From Amoeboradix gromovi (lineage: Eukaryota; Sanchytriomycota; Sanchytriomycetes; Sanchytriales; Sanchytriaceae), in assembly GCA_018985225.1 (NCBI GenBank), contig JADGIF010000142.1, positions 1 to 17,694 on the forward strand: 17,694 nt of DNA, given 5' to 3'. Both the position numbers and the translations under genes were made by a program. Below are positions 8,416 to 15,824 of this stretch, in pieces (the first letter of the stretch is position 1; each line of letters starts with the position of its first letter). The notes under the pieces are model-generated. The model did not search any database, was not told where the DNA came from, and saw only the letters and a list, made by a program, of their open reading frames with translations.

Positions 8416-8812
8416 GGACATCAAATATAAAACTGGACTAACTTTCAGTAACAACTTGGAGCATTATTTCAGCTTTATTAATTTTATGGATTTAAGAGGC
8501 GAGTGGACATTCAGCTAGTTGCGGAGTTGACGATTATAAAAGGAAAATAAATAACTTTTTGTATCGAAATTTCAAAAATAAATATTCTGTACAGCTATTC
8601 TCTTACTCTCTCATACACCAGTAAATCAAAGAAATATAGTGTCTGTAAAAACTAGAATAGATAAGAGTAATGATGTTAGTATAACATTACAAAATGACAC
8701 TAGAAAAGAGTACCGTCTATAATAGAAGAAGATCTTTTATTAATGATAGCATTCCTCCGTATGGAGCACCTCCTTTAAAAACGAGTTAGTCTAGTTTTTA
8801 TATTTGATGTCC
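8416..8812 (+). mobile_element. MITE-like DNA element, copy 2 (complete)
   Basis: This is a 397-bp element with terminal inverted repeats of about 29 bp. The left end is GGACATCAAATATAAAACTG, and the right end on the minus strand is GGACATCAAATATAAAAACT, with homology continuing through GACTAACT. It is flanked by CATGAG duplications. Inside the repeats the two ends differ: the left continues with TTTCAGTAACAAC, the right with CGTTTTTAAAGG. Each end can therefore be recognised in the other copies. No coding capacity is visible, so it is a non-autonomous DNA transposon. Its left 125 bases differ from the copy at 17569 at only three positions, implying recent activity. The superfamily cannot be named from TIR and duplication length alone. 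Confidence 0.85.
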
Positions 8813-8818
8813 CATGAG
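8813..8818 (+). repeat. Target-site duplication CATGAG, right
   Basis: This is the second copy of the 6-bp CATGAG direct repeat, immediately after the GATGTCC terminus of the 8416-8812 element. Confidence 0.7.
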
Positions 8819-9507
8819 TAGTTACATAACTGTGGCCAACATTTCTTATATTCGTAGCGGTGTGGTTATCTCGAACAAAGGTTTCGGCATACGGTTAACA
8901 CTCTAGAAACCATTCATATGCTTGCTATTAGGTACTGCTAGGAGTGTGCTGACTAATTATTTGAAATTTCTCCAGAAACAACTTCATTGTCTCTTCTTAT
9001 CATTAAAGCACAAATTAGGAATATTATTTTCCCTTTCTGCAATTCTTCATGATCATAATAATTTGGCGTATTCAAAGACAAGTGAAAAAAAGACAAGAAA
9101 CATGGCTGTGCAAGTTTAAAGGTTTGACCACTATGTAATCAAATGGAAGTTTATTAACTTTGCTAATACACCTACAGCGCTTGCCAATGGCTTATAGTTT
9201 AGTCGATTGTCGCTGCTAAAAATTCTAATAAGTAAACAATAACCGTCGTTTCATGCATTTTGTCACTTCTATATGCTTTGTCGCTATAGTTTCTAGTTGA
9301 ATTATGATGGGGTGTTTTTTTTCTCATATAACAAGTAGCTGAATGTTTCCTTAGCCGGAGTACGTCAAGTTAAAGACCTTACCAAGCAGCAGTAGATGCG
9401 CTTCTTTTGCACGGAAAATAGTCTAATAATGAGTATCGTCCAGGAAAGAGTGAAAATATTTCAAATTAATTGACCACCAGCGTAAATTAAGAATGCAAAA
9501 TTAAAAT
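8819..9507. other. Intergenic region, no gene seen
   Basis: About 690 bases between the 8416-8812 element and the 3' end of the exonuclease gene. Only short, compositionally poor open frames occur on either strand. No tRNA-like, rRNA-like or repeat structure was recognised. The 3' part of the exonuclease transcript reaches into the right edge. Confidence 0.5.
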
Positions 9508-9513
9508 TTTATT
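9508..9513 (-). terminator. Poly(A) signal AATAAA of the exonuclease gene
   Basis: AATAAA on the minus strand lies about 10 bases past the TAG stop of the 9524-11455 gene, consistent with the short 3' UTRs elsewhere in the window. Confidence 0.4.
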
Positions 9514-9523
9514 AATGCCTAAG

Positions 9524-11455
9524 CTATTGCTTTGTACTGCAAAGCATGGCTCCCAACCGTGCTTCATTGACGCCGTCTTCCGTCAAGCTTCCCATTTCTT
9601 TTCCATTGAAATAGGTAAAGCCATCAAACATTTCGTTGGTATCTTTTATTATGGAATGATCTTTTTTTTTGAGTACAGTTTGCGCAGCTTTCTGGCTATC
9701 GAAAAGTTTATCAATTTTTCCAATTCCACTAACTACCAATATTACTGCTTTCTTTGGCATTGCGGCATAAATGTCCATTACATTCTTTTGAAAAGCACCG
9801 AATATCTCAGATTTATTGTTTTTTTTATTACTCAAGCATGTCAATCTATCCAATGATACCCAGGTAGCAAATGCCTTGTTCTCCCTAATCTTTTCAGTCG
9901 CCCTTAGTGCTGCTTCATCATCATCATGAACTGTGATGCTTTTCCAGGCCGACTCCCCTGTTTTCTGTATTCTTTCGGGCCTGTCAATAACCGCGGCCAA
10001 TCTTCCATTCGCTCTGTTTATCCTTTGCCATAAGGGTTCATAGACGCTTCTTTTTTGTCCAAACGTGGGACCTTTTGTCATTTTCAATAAAAATAACTCC
10101 ATCGTACATGTAGCATCAATTGTTGAATCATGGCTACTTTCTTGGATTGTCTTTCCCACGAATTGCTTGGACAGATACTTCAAGGAAGACTTCAATCCTT
10201 GGTTTGGTCCGTCGTATATTAAAGCAGTATCTATATTATAGTCATAAGTTAATCTCAGCGCTTTTAAATCATTTTCGAGCGAATGACCGACCAAATATGT
10301 AATTCCTTTGAATTTGTTAAAAATCTCAATTAAAGAGTTTTGGACATCTTCCAGTGATTTGGAAGCAGAGTCTATCATGTCCTTGGACAGACCAGAGTAT
10401 GTTGTGCGGTAATCCAGTACTTTACCGCTTGGCTTGAATATTAAGTCAAAAATAACGTCAAGAGACTCATCCACAATTGATAACCTACCAGCCTCGTCAC
10501 CATATTCTGTTAAGACCATCTCGCAATCTATGGCTAAAACTCTGATTTCATCTTTTAGGAGTGGTATCATATGAAAGTGGCGCAAATTAGAGTGTTTGTG
10601 AGTGTGAAATTGAACTTTAACATTTTCAAAGTTTTGGACTGATGTGTCAAATAGTGGATCGTTTTGTATGCTTTTAGGATAATCATGTATGTTCATTGCG
10701 TCTTGAGATACTCTGTATAGAGCGATTGCATCCGTCCTTAAGATTTTGCCGCTTTCTATTTTATGAGCCCATTCAGACATACTGGCCATATTAAAAGAAT
10801 GGTGGCTAGATTTTATTTTAATGCTAGGTGAAAGACGGACTAGAAATTCGTTTACAGGCTCAAAGCAACGACGACGAACCGGGATTTGAAAAGGAACACA
10901 AGTTTTAAAAATTGATTTAAAACCGGACAAATCTGAAATGAAATTAAAACTGACATATCTGTCATCAGAAGATTGTTCATCACTGAGTTTAATAGGTTTG
11001 TACTGTGATTGAAGACAAAAATGCTGATCTTTTTGAGTTGGATCTAATTCCATAATATCTAATGGAGAAAGGTTAGGGACATACACAATGACAAGCTGCT
11101 TCACTTGTGTTTTTCTGCGAACCATCATCATCTTAGGGTTCAGACCATCTCCTAAAAGCCATAAAATCAAATTTTGCAGCTGTCTGCCATCAAAAATATC
11201 AAAAGTGTTTAAATTTACAAAGCACTCTGGTAAATCTCTATTATCTAAATTTGCATGAGAGCATTGCAGGAAATCTACGGTCATTCTTATTTGTTCCTCC
11301 AAGTCTTTCTTTTTTAATTTGCCCTTTTCAGTTCTAATTCTCTTCTTTTTACTTACCGTCATAGGCGTTGTTATTTCTCTTTTCTCTCCTATGTCCTTAT
11401 AGCTTACAATTTCTCTTTCTTTTGCTGTAGTATTTGGTGTCGAATTTAAATCCAT
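9524..11455 (-). CDS. REX1: DEDDh RNA 3'-5' exonuclease, REX1/REXO-like
   Basis: The 643-residue protein is predicted to trim RNA 3' ends in the nucleus. Yeast Rex1 (Rnh70) does this for 5S rRNA and tRNA precursors. The exonuclease domain spans about 303-465 with all DEDDh residues visible: D310 and E312 in AIDCEM, D396 in HSLENDLKAL, H442 and D447 in SHDSTIDATCTMELF. The run KMTKGPTFG just after it is typical of the Rex1/REXO group. The N-terminus (about 34-52) is strongly basic (KKKRIRTEKGKLKKK), a plausible nuclear and nucleolar signal. Residues 60-300 form the conserved but less defined N-terminal part. A 175-residue C-terminal extension has no clear motif; its VILVVSGIGKIDKLF segment may be a small extra fold. 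Start at 11455 is the first Met of the frame. Which paralogue (REX1, REXO1, REXO5) is less certain than the family. Confidence 0.88.
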   Translation of the reverse strand: MDLNSTPNTTAKEREIVSYKDIGEKREITTPMTVSKKKRIRTEKGKLKKKDLEEQIRMTVDFLQCSHANLDNRDLPECFVNLNTFDIFDGRQLQNLILWLLGDGLNPKMMMVRRKTQVKQLVIVYVPNLSPLDIMELDPTQKDQHFCLQSQYKPIKLSDEQSSDDRYVSFNFISDLSGFKSIFKTCVPFQIPVRRRCFEPVNEFLVRLSPSIKIKSSHHSFNMASMSEWAHKIESGKILRTDAIALYRVSQDAMNIHDYPKSIQNDPLFDTSVQNFENVKVQFHTHKHSNLRHFHMIPLLKDEIRVLAIDCEMVLTEYGDEAGRLSIVDESLDVIFDLIFKPSGKVLDYRTTYSGLSKDMIDSASKSLEDVQNSLIEIFNKFKGITYLVGHSLENDLKALRLTYDYNIDTALIYDGPNQGLKSSLKYLSKQFVGKTIQESSHDSTIDATCTMELFLLKMTKGPTFGQKRSVYEPLWQRINRANGRLAAVIDRPERIQKTGESAWKSITVHDDDEAALRATEKIRENKAFATWVSLDRLTCLSNKKNNKSEIFGAFQKNVMDIYAAMPKKAVILVVSGIGKIDKLFDSQKAAQTVLKKKDHSIIKDTNEMFDGFTYFNGKEMGSLTEDGVNEARLGAMLCSTKQ

Positions 11456-12116
11456 TAGTTTCCGTGTTTCTGAGACATGTAATTACAAATTGTCCCCGTC
11501 ACTTTGGATAGGGGTTCGATTGATTTTCTACTCAGTTTCCGAAGAGATTGTTACTTTAATACCTATTTCTAAAATTTAGGCCGCTATAGCTTCTGCAATA
11601 ACTTTGCATCTTGTACTTTATAGCTGCTTTCAAATCTCTATCAATTCAAGTATAGCAATTTCTTCATCGACATCGTCTTTCGTTATCATATGATGCCACC
11701 AGTTTAAATTATTTTAAATGGCATTAGCAGAGATCACCGTTGCTCTCTTTGCGTAATATCCTACTACTTATTAGTGTTTCGAATTGAGGATTGTAATACT
11801 TTGGGTGAAAAATAGCACAATCTACATTGCGTCGGCTTGAGGAACATCTTAAGACAAAGTCGTATTTAAAGAACCGTCTTAATACTCTTAACCTAACCAA
11901 GTTACTTCTAATAATCACAATAATTTGCAGTTTCTGTTTAGATTGTAATTAATTCTAAATTCTTAAGCGGCCTTGATATGATTCCCGATGAAACATAGAG
12001 TTCATCTATCAGAGGTAATTCGCCTACGTTAAATGTGAAGCTCTCAAATTACTTCGAGATCCCGCACTCCTTCAGTGTAGACAACTTGGGTAAGTACGAT
12101 TTAAGCATATTTTTCC
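11456..12116. other. Intergenic region downstream of IS607 relic
   Basis: This stretch lies where the 3' part of a TnpB gene and the right end of an IS607 element would be expected. No RuvC-type motif (DPG-like first aspartate block, later E or D motifs, or a CxxC zinc pair) was found on the minus strand. The longest frame (11724-11918, -) does not look like TnpB. The transposon boundary is not visible, since IS607 elements lack terminal inverted repeats. The promoter of the exonuclease gene should be in the left part. Confidence 0.45.
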
Positions 12117-12812
12117 CTACATTAATAAAACAATATGGATATTTGAAGCTTTACCTGCTTGGTTTTCGCAGACAACATCTCTAGTAATCGTAGTGTAATA
12201 CTTTTTAATTGCAGATTTAAAAACAATCTTTGTAGCTGCATCACTGTAAACCAAAGGCTCTTTTGATTTTAATTCACCTTTTCCCCAAAATCTAGGAAAT
12301 GGTCTAGGTGGTCTAATTTTTCCAGTGCCAATAATATCCCGAGTACGAAATTGAATACTAGTAGACTTGGCATTCCTACATTTCCACTTGAATTCAAACT
12401 TATGTAAGGGGTTCTTCTTTTTCTTTGCCCAATTTGAATCCAACGCCTTTTGGAAATCATTGTAAAGAGTGTCTCTTATTTCCATTGGAATTTTTAGTAA
12501 CCATTCGTTATGAGTTGTCCAAAGACTATAATTATATACCAATAAATATCTTAATCTATATGTCTTCCTCAAATGTGGAAAGTTAGTGTAAAAATAAACA
12601 CATTTGTTATGTTTCCAAAGATAAGCACCACACCATTGTCTCAAAATAATTGTTTGTGGTACTGTTGGGGTTAGCTCTACAGATTTGCAACATTTCATAG
12701 TGTTAACTACCTTTTTTACTTCCTTTCCAAATCTATTCTTTTTTGGTGCTGCTTTCTTTTTCTTTTCGATTTCTAGCTGCTCGTCTTCCATTTTTCGTTG
12801 CAACAAAGACAT
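12117..12812 (-). CDS. tnpB: TnpB/Fanzor-like protein, N-terminal part only
   Basis: TnpB and Fanzor proteins are RNA-guided nucleases encoded by IS200/IS605/IS607 elements. This 231-residue frame matches only the N-terminal part. A Lys-rich start (about 17-40) is followed by the helix-turn-helix-like region, VPQTIILRQWCGAYLWKHNKCV, at about 51-72. Then come NEWL...IP..IRD...DF.KA (102-124) and AKKKKNPLHKFEFKWK (129-144), a pattern seen in eukaryotic and giant-virus TnpB-like proteins. It reaches VVCENQAGK at about 213-221, just before where the RuvC-I aspartate motif belongs, then stops. The catalytic domain and zinc finger are missing, so it should have no nuclease activity. A CAG-GTAAAG string at that point resembles a splice donor, but no 3' exon with RuvC motifs was found downstream. 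The ATG lies in the same frame as, and three bases after, the tnpA zero-frame stop. Confidence 0.75.
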   Translation of the reverse strand: MSLLQRKMEDEQLEIEKKKKAAPKKNRFGKEVKKVVNTMKCCKSVELTPTVPQTIILRQWCGAYLWKHNKCVYFYTNFPHLRKTYRLRYLLVYNYSLWTTHNEWLLKIPMEIRDTLYNDFQKALDSNWAKKKKNPLHKFEFKWKCRNAKSTSIQFRTRDIIGTGKIRPPRPFPRFWGKGELKSKEPLVYSDAATKIVFKSAIKKYYTTITRDVVCENQAGKASNIHIVLLM

Positions 12813-12882
12813 TATTCATGGCGAGTAAGTCATCAGCGAGTTCTCTGTCGGGGTCATCTTGAATGGCGTGGAGAACCACGAC
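12733..12882 (-). other. -1 frame C-terminal segment of the recombinase
   Basis: Reading one frame back from the A-run gives 49 codons to a TAG at 12733-12735. The product contains VVVLHAIQDDPDRELADDLL, then VFVATKNGRRAARNRK. These match the conserved C-terminal helix and basic tail of IS607 recombinases. This segment therefore belongs to tnpA and overlaps the first 80 bases of tnpB, as is normal in IS607. Adding it to the 154 zero-frame residues would give about 203 residues, the usual family length. Confidence 0.8.
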
Positions 12883-13343
12883 TTTTTTTGGTGATATCCG
12901 CAAATTTTCTCAAAAAAGTCATATCCAAAGCGGCAGAGTCTATCTTTGTCTATAATGGTGATTGTCGAAACTTTATCTTCTTGAACAAGTTTAAGCAGTC
13001 TGGAGAAACCTCTTCTTTTGAAATTGATTCCAGATCCAATATCCTTGATGATTTCTTGATCTGGACATTTTTCTTGCATGTAAAGTACTTGACGTTCAAG
13101 ATCTTTCTTCTGATGCTGGGAGGATACACGACAATAGACGATGCCTTTCTTTTCATTGGTAACCTTATTTCCAAAACAGCATCCGATGTCTTTAAAATGG
13201 TAGAGTCTATTTCCGCCTGGTGTTTTGACATACCTAACTTTCCCATCTTCTGCCCACTTACGTAGTTGGGTGTTGGAGATTTCGTAATCTTTTTGGATTG
13301 TGGCAACTCTAACGAAATTGGATAGCTTTTCATTCTTCATCAA
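12816..13343 (-). CDS. tnpA: IS607-type serine recombinase TnpA, frameshifted
   Basis: The serine site-specific recombinase moves IS607 elements through a 5'-phosphoseryl intermediate. A MerR-like DNA-binding helix-turn-helix covers about 12-53 (NTQLRKWAEDG...TPGGNRLYHF). The catalytic domain follows: YCRVSSQHQKKDLERQ at 70-85, with S74 the likely nucleophile; DIGSGINFKRRGF at 101-113; and DKDRLCRFG at 132-140. HTH before catalytic domain is the diagnostic IS607 order. The zero frame then passes an A7 run (12883-12889) and ends at residue 175 with a non-homologous tail; the conserved C-terminus is in the -1 frame. The frame thus carries either a single-base deletion or a frameshift site. A TATAAAA on the minus strand near 13407-13413, about 65 bases before the start, could be a promoter element. 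The core catalytic residues all look intact. Confidence 0.85.
   Translation of the reverse strand: MMKNEKLSNFVRVATIQKDYEISNTQLRKWAEDGKVRYVKTPGGNRLYHFKDIGCCFGNKVTNEKKGIVYCRVSSQHQKKDLERQVLYMQEKCPDQEIIKDIGSGINFKRRGFSRLLKLVQEDKVSTITIIDKDRLCRFGYDFFEKICGYHQKKSWFSTPFKMTPTENSLMTYSP
12867..12889 (-). promoter_or_regulatory. Candidate -1 slippery site with adjacent hairpin
   Basis: On the minus strand the tnpA zero frame reads CAA AAA AAG, so A-AAA-AAG (12888-12882) is in the correct X-XXY-YYZ phase. This heptamer is used for -1 frameshifting in several bacterial insertion sequences. One base later a perfect 5-bp stem with a 4-base loop follows (CGTGG-TTCT-CCACG, 12880-12867). A -1 shift here leads into the conserved recombinase C-terminus. 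The 1-base spacer is shorter than usual for a stimulatory structure. Loss of one A from an original A8 run would create the same phasing by default. Function is unproven. Confidence 0.35.
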
Positions 13344-13446
13344 CAGTTGCGTTCCAAGGAGAGGTCGCTAAAATCCTTTAAATGGTGTTATTCGTATCAC
13401 TAAATGTTTTTATAAAATACGCCAATAAAATTGAAGAGAACTATGA

Positions 13447-13452
13447 TTTATT
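13447..13452 (-). terminator. Possible poly(A) signal AATAAA
   Basis: AATAAA on the minus strand about 45 bases past the stop of the small frame at 13498-13713. It is the only 3'-end-like signal supporting that frame and may be chance in AT-rich DNA. Confidence 0.25.
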
Positions 13453-13497
13453 TAAGAAATTCACATTTGGGTTTACAGGTAATATTATTTCCTATTG

Positions 13498-13713
13498 TCA
13501 TTCTATTTCAAAATACGCCCAACCATAGAGCTTGTCCATATTGAGAAAAAGATCATCTATTAGTGCACTGGACCCAACACATCGCACATAATATAATTCT
13601 ACTACTGCTATCTTCAAATTGTAAACTTGCAACCCTTGGATTTTTAAAACCTCCTTAATGTCGGTAGAGACCCTACTTGTCAATAACTGTGATGTCCCTG
13701 TGATAGAGTACAT
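13498..13713 (-). CDS. Small uncharacterised ORF overlapping GCN20 start
   Basis: The 71-residue frame has protein-like composition in its C-terminal 50 residues (IQGLQVYNLKIAVVELYYVR, then GSSALIDDLF and MDKLYGWAYFEIE), with no low-complexity runs. Its first 19 codons overlap the start of the GCN20-like gene on the opposite strand, which is unusual for two expressed genes. An AATAAA lies about 45 bases after the stop. It could be a relic or last exon of a gene that lost its 5' part, or a chance frame. The family is not recognised. Confidence 0.3.
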   Translation of the reverse strand: MYSITGTSQLLTSRVSTDIKEVLKIQGLQVYNLKIAVVELYYVRCVGSSALIDDLFLNMDKLYGWAYFEIE

Positions 13714-15724
13714 CTCGGAAATGATTAAATTAAATCAAACAAATGATTTAGAGCTGTTTCTATCTGAATTTGACTGCCTCCACCTTTTAGATCAACTTTT
13801 GGCACTTGTACCTAGGCAGCAACAATCTCATATTCAAAAACTTGACCATGCTGTGGAGCTACATACTTTCAAAGGAAATACTTTTAAAGAAAAACGTAAA
13901 GATATTAGTGCACTTCGTGACAATACTACCATTGTTGACCAAGAAGAATTAGTAAAAGCTGAAAAGAAGTTGTTAGAAAAGCGAGAACGTAAAAAAGATC
14001 GAAATACTGTCAAGGAGATTCACCTCAGCTCCCTTAAGCGTGTTACACTGACTGATGAACAGGTATTTCAACAGTATGTTGCCCATAAACAGGCCAAATC
14101 AATGGATATATTTATTGACAATTTAACATTAAATTTGTACGGATTAACTGTTTTAACCAACGCTGAGCTGAAGCTGTCTTACAAACGTATATATGGCTTA
14201 ATCGGTATGAATGGTATCGGTAAATCCACACTTCTGCATGCCATTACAGCTAGGGAGGTTCCAATACCTTTTCATCTAAAGGTAGTGTATGTAGAACAAG
14301 AGCTGGTAGAGAACAATGAACCTATAATTGAAATGGTCCTAAAAGCAGATCAGCTGAGAGAGTATTTGATAAAGAAAGAGAAAGAGCTACTAGTTATTTG
14401 CAAGTCTCAAGACGCTCCAGCTTCTGCCCAGGAAGAGCTGCAACAAATTTACAATGAAATGGATGTTGCAGACATTCATTCTGCAGAATCAAGAGCTGCT
14501 TCTTTATTGATTGGATTGGGATTCAAACACGAACAGTTAAGTTGGCCGCAGTCCAAGTTTAGTGGAGGCTGGAAGATGCGAGTTGCATTAGCCAAGGCGC
14601 TATTTACTAGCCCTGACCTGTTACTATTAGACGAGCCCACGAATCACTTGGACATTCCAGCTGTTGCTTGGTTGGCCAATTATTTGTTAAACGACTTCAA
14701 TGGTACTTGCCTTGTTGTGTCTCACGATAGAGCATTTCTTGATCTAGTAGCTACTGACATAATGCACATGTATAATCAGTCCATTAAATCGTACAAGGGC
14801 AATTTCACGCAATTTGAAAAAACGAGAAAGGACCTTACAATTCAGCAAATTAGAGAATTTGAGAATCAATCTAGAGAGAAGGCTCATTTGCAAGCTTTTG
14901 TTGACAGATTCAGAGCAAGTGCTGCCCGTGCCAGTCAAGCGCAGTCAAAATTGAAAATAATCGAGAAAATGCCGGATTTAGTTATGCCGGAAATTACTGA
15001 GCTAGATGAAGATGTAGTTCCTTATCACTTTGAGCAACCTGATAAAGTATCAATCACACTGATTGAATTGCGCGATGTTCATTTCAATTATGATGGAATG
15101 CCGTTGATCGTGGACAATCTGAGCTTAAGGATTCGTATGGACTCTAAAACTATTCTTGTGGGTGGAAATGGTCAAGGCAAATCCACCATTCTAAAACTTA
15201 TGATGAAATCTATTAATCCAAAGAGTGGTGATGTAATACAACATGGAAATATGAGAATTGGTTACTTTAGTCAGCATCACATGGATATGTTCAGTAACAT
15301 GGACCAGAATGCTGTCGAATATCTGCAATCTGTCAAGCCTGGTCAGAGTGTTCAAGAATACAGATCTCACCTGGGGGGATTTGGAATCAGTGGTTCAGTT
15401 AGTTTACAATCTCTTAACACTTTATCTGGAGGACAAAAGAGCAGGGTTTCATTTGCCAGCTTATCTCTACAACTTCCCAATGTGTTAATACTGGATGAGG
15501 TTAGTAATCATTTAGATATTGTGAGTCTGAAAGCAATGGCCATGGCATTAAGGGACTTCACAGGTGGCTTAGTTTTGGTATCTCACGATGTCAAGTTCAT
15601 AGAGACTGTATTTAATGAGGAGCATTCAACCAAGCAAATGATTGTCGTGGAATATGGAAAAACGATTGAATGGCCAAACACCGACATTTATGACTACCAA
15701 AGATACTGTCTGGGTAAGAAATAA
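13658..15724 (+). CDS. GCN20: ABC-F ATPase, GCN20/ABCF3 type
   Basis: In yeast Gcn20 partners with Gcn1 on ribosomes to activate the Gcn2 kinase during amino-acid starvation. The 688-residue protein has two ABC domains and no membrane helices. Domain 1: Walker A GMNGIGKST (183-191), signature FSGGWKMR (301-308), Walker B with LLLLDEPTNHLD (321-332), then SHDRAF. Domain 2: Walker A GGNGQGKST (502-510), signature LSGGQKSR (589-596), Walker B with VLILDEVSNHLD (609-620), then SHD (642-644). The N-terminal 130 residues contain a small helical region and a Lys/Glu coiled stretch (about 97-120) as in GCN20/ABCF3, separating it from ARB1/ABCF2. The linker between the domains (about 390-440) is charged. 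In domain 2 the usual DEPTNHLD is DEVSNHLD; the catalytic Glu remains. Length fits the family and the frame is intact. Confidence 0.92.
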   Translation: MSVETLLVNNCDVPVIEYISEMIKLNQTNDLELFLSEFDCLHLLDQLLALVPRQQQSHIQKLDHAVELHTFKGNTFKEKRKDISALRDNTTIVDQEELVKAEKKLLEKRERKKDRNTVKEIHLSSLKRVTLTDEQVFQQYVAHKQAKSMDIFIDNLTLNLYGLTVLTNAELKLSYKRIYGLIGMNGIGKSTLLHAITAREVPIPFHLKVVYVEQELVENNEPIIEMVLKADQLREYLIKKEKELLVICKSQDAPASAQEELQQIYNEMDVADIHSAESRAASLLIGLGFKHEQLSWPQSKFSGGWKMRVALAKALFTSPDLLLLDEPTNHLDIPAVAWLANYLLNDFNGTCLVVSHDRAFLDLVATDIMHMYNQSIKSYKGNFTQFEKTRKDLTIQQIREFENQSREKAHLQAFVDRFRASAARASQAQSKLKIIEKMPDLVMPEITELDEDVVPYHFEQPDKVSITLIELRDVHFNYDGMPLIVDNLSLRIRMDSKTILVGGNGQGKSTILKLMMKSINPKSGDVIQHGNMRIGYFSQHHMDMFSNMDQNAVEYLQSVKPGQSVQEYRSHLGGFGISGSVSLQSLNTLSGGQKSRVSFASLSLQLPNVLILDEVSNHLDIVSLKAMAMALRDFTGGLVLVSHDVKFIETVFNEEHSTKQMIVVEYGKTIEWPNTDIYDYQRYCLGKK

Positions 15725-15738
15725 CTTAGCGATGAAAT

Positions 15739-15744
15739 AATAAA
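15739..15744 (+). terminator. Poly(A) signal AATAAA of the GCN20 gene
   Basis: AATAAA begins about 14 bases after the TAA stop of the GCN20-like gene. A minus-strand AATAAA for the convergent membrane-protein gene lies at 15757-15762, so the two 3' ends probably interleave within the 100-base gap. Confidence 0.45.
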
Positions 15745-15756
15745 TAATTACATTAA

Positions 15757-15762
15757 TTTATT
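15757..15762 (-). terminator. Poly(A) signal AATAAA of the membrane-protein gene
   Basis: Minus-strand AATAAA about 63 bases beyond the TAA stop of the 15825-16775 gene and close to the plus-strand hexamer of the convergent GCN20 gene. Confidence 0.35.
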
Positions 15763-15824
15763 TAACAGAATGATCGGTCTAGAATACCATAAAAGTTTGC
15801 TAGTCAACAGTGCTCTTAGAGCTG

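Larger units (their letters stand above)
12117..13343 (-). mobile_element. Decayed IS607-type transposon (tnpA + partial tnpB)
   Basis: Two genes in the standard IS607 order and orientation lie head to tail on the minus strand: a serine recombinase with a MerR-like helix-turn-helix, then an overlapping TnpB-like gene. Such elements are prokaryotic in origin, and relatives are known in giant viruses and scattered eukaryotes, where TnpB homologues are called Fanzors. Here the recombinase frame is broken at an A-run and the TnpB frame stops before the nuclease domain. Coordinates give the recognisable coding part only. True ends are unknown because the family has no inverted repeats and makes no long target duplications. 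Neighbouring eukaryotic genes on both sides argue for integration in a nuclear chromosome, although an assembly chimera is not excluded. Confidence 0.85.

Noticed and set aside
8922-9119. 65-residue plus-strand ORF in the large intergenic gap
   Set aside because: Leu/Lys/Ser composition expected of AT-rich non-coding DNA, no recognisable motif and no supporting signals.
11508-11525. GGGTTCGATTGA string resembling a tRNA T-arm
   Set aside because: The T-stem does not pair and no other cloverleaf arm can be found upstream.
11724-11918. 64-residue minus-strand ORF as a possible missing TnpB C-terminus
   Set aside because: No RuvC motif and no CxxC zinc pairs; it does not resemble TnpB.
12798-13265. 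155-residue plus-strand frame
   Set aside because: It is antisense to the IS607 recombinase, whose motifs are unmistakable on the minus strand.
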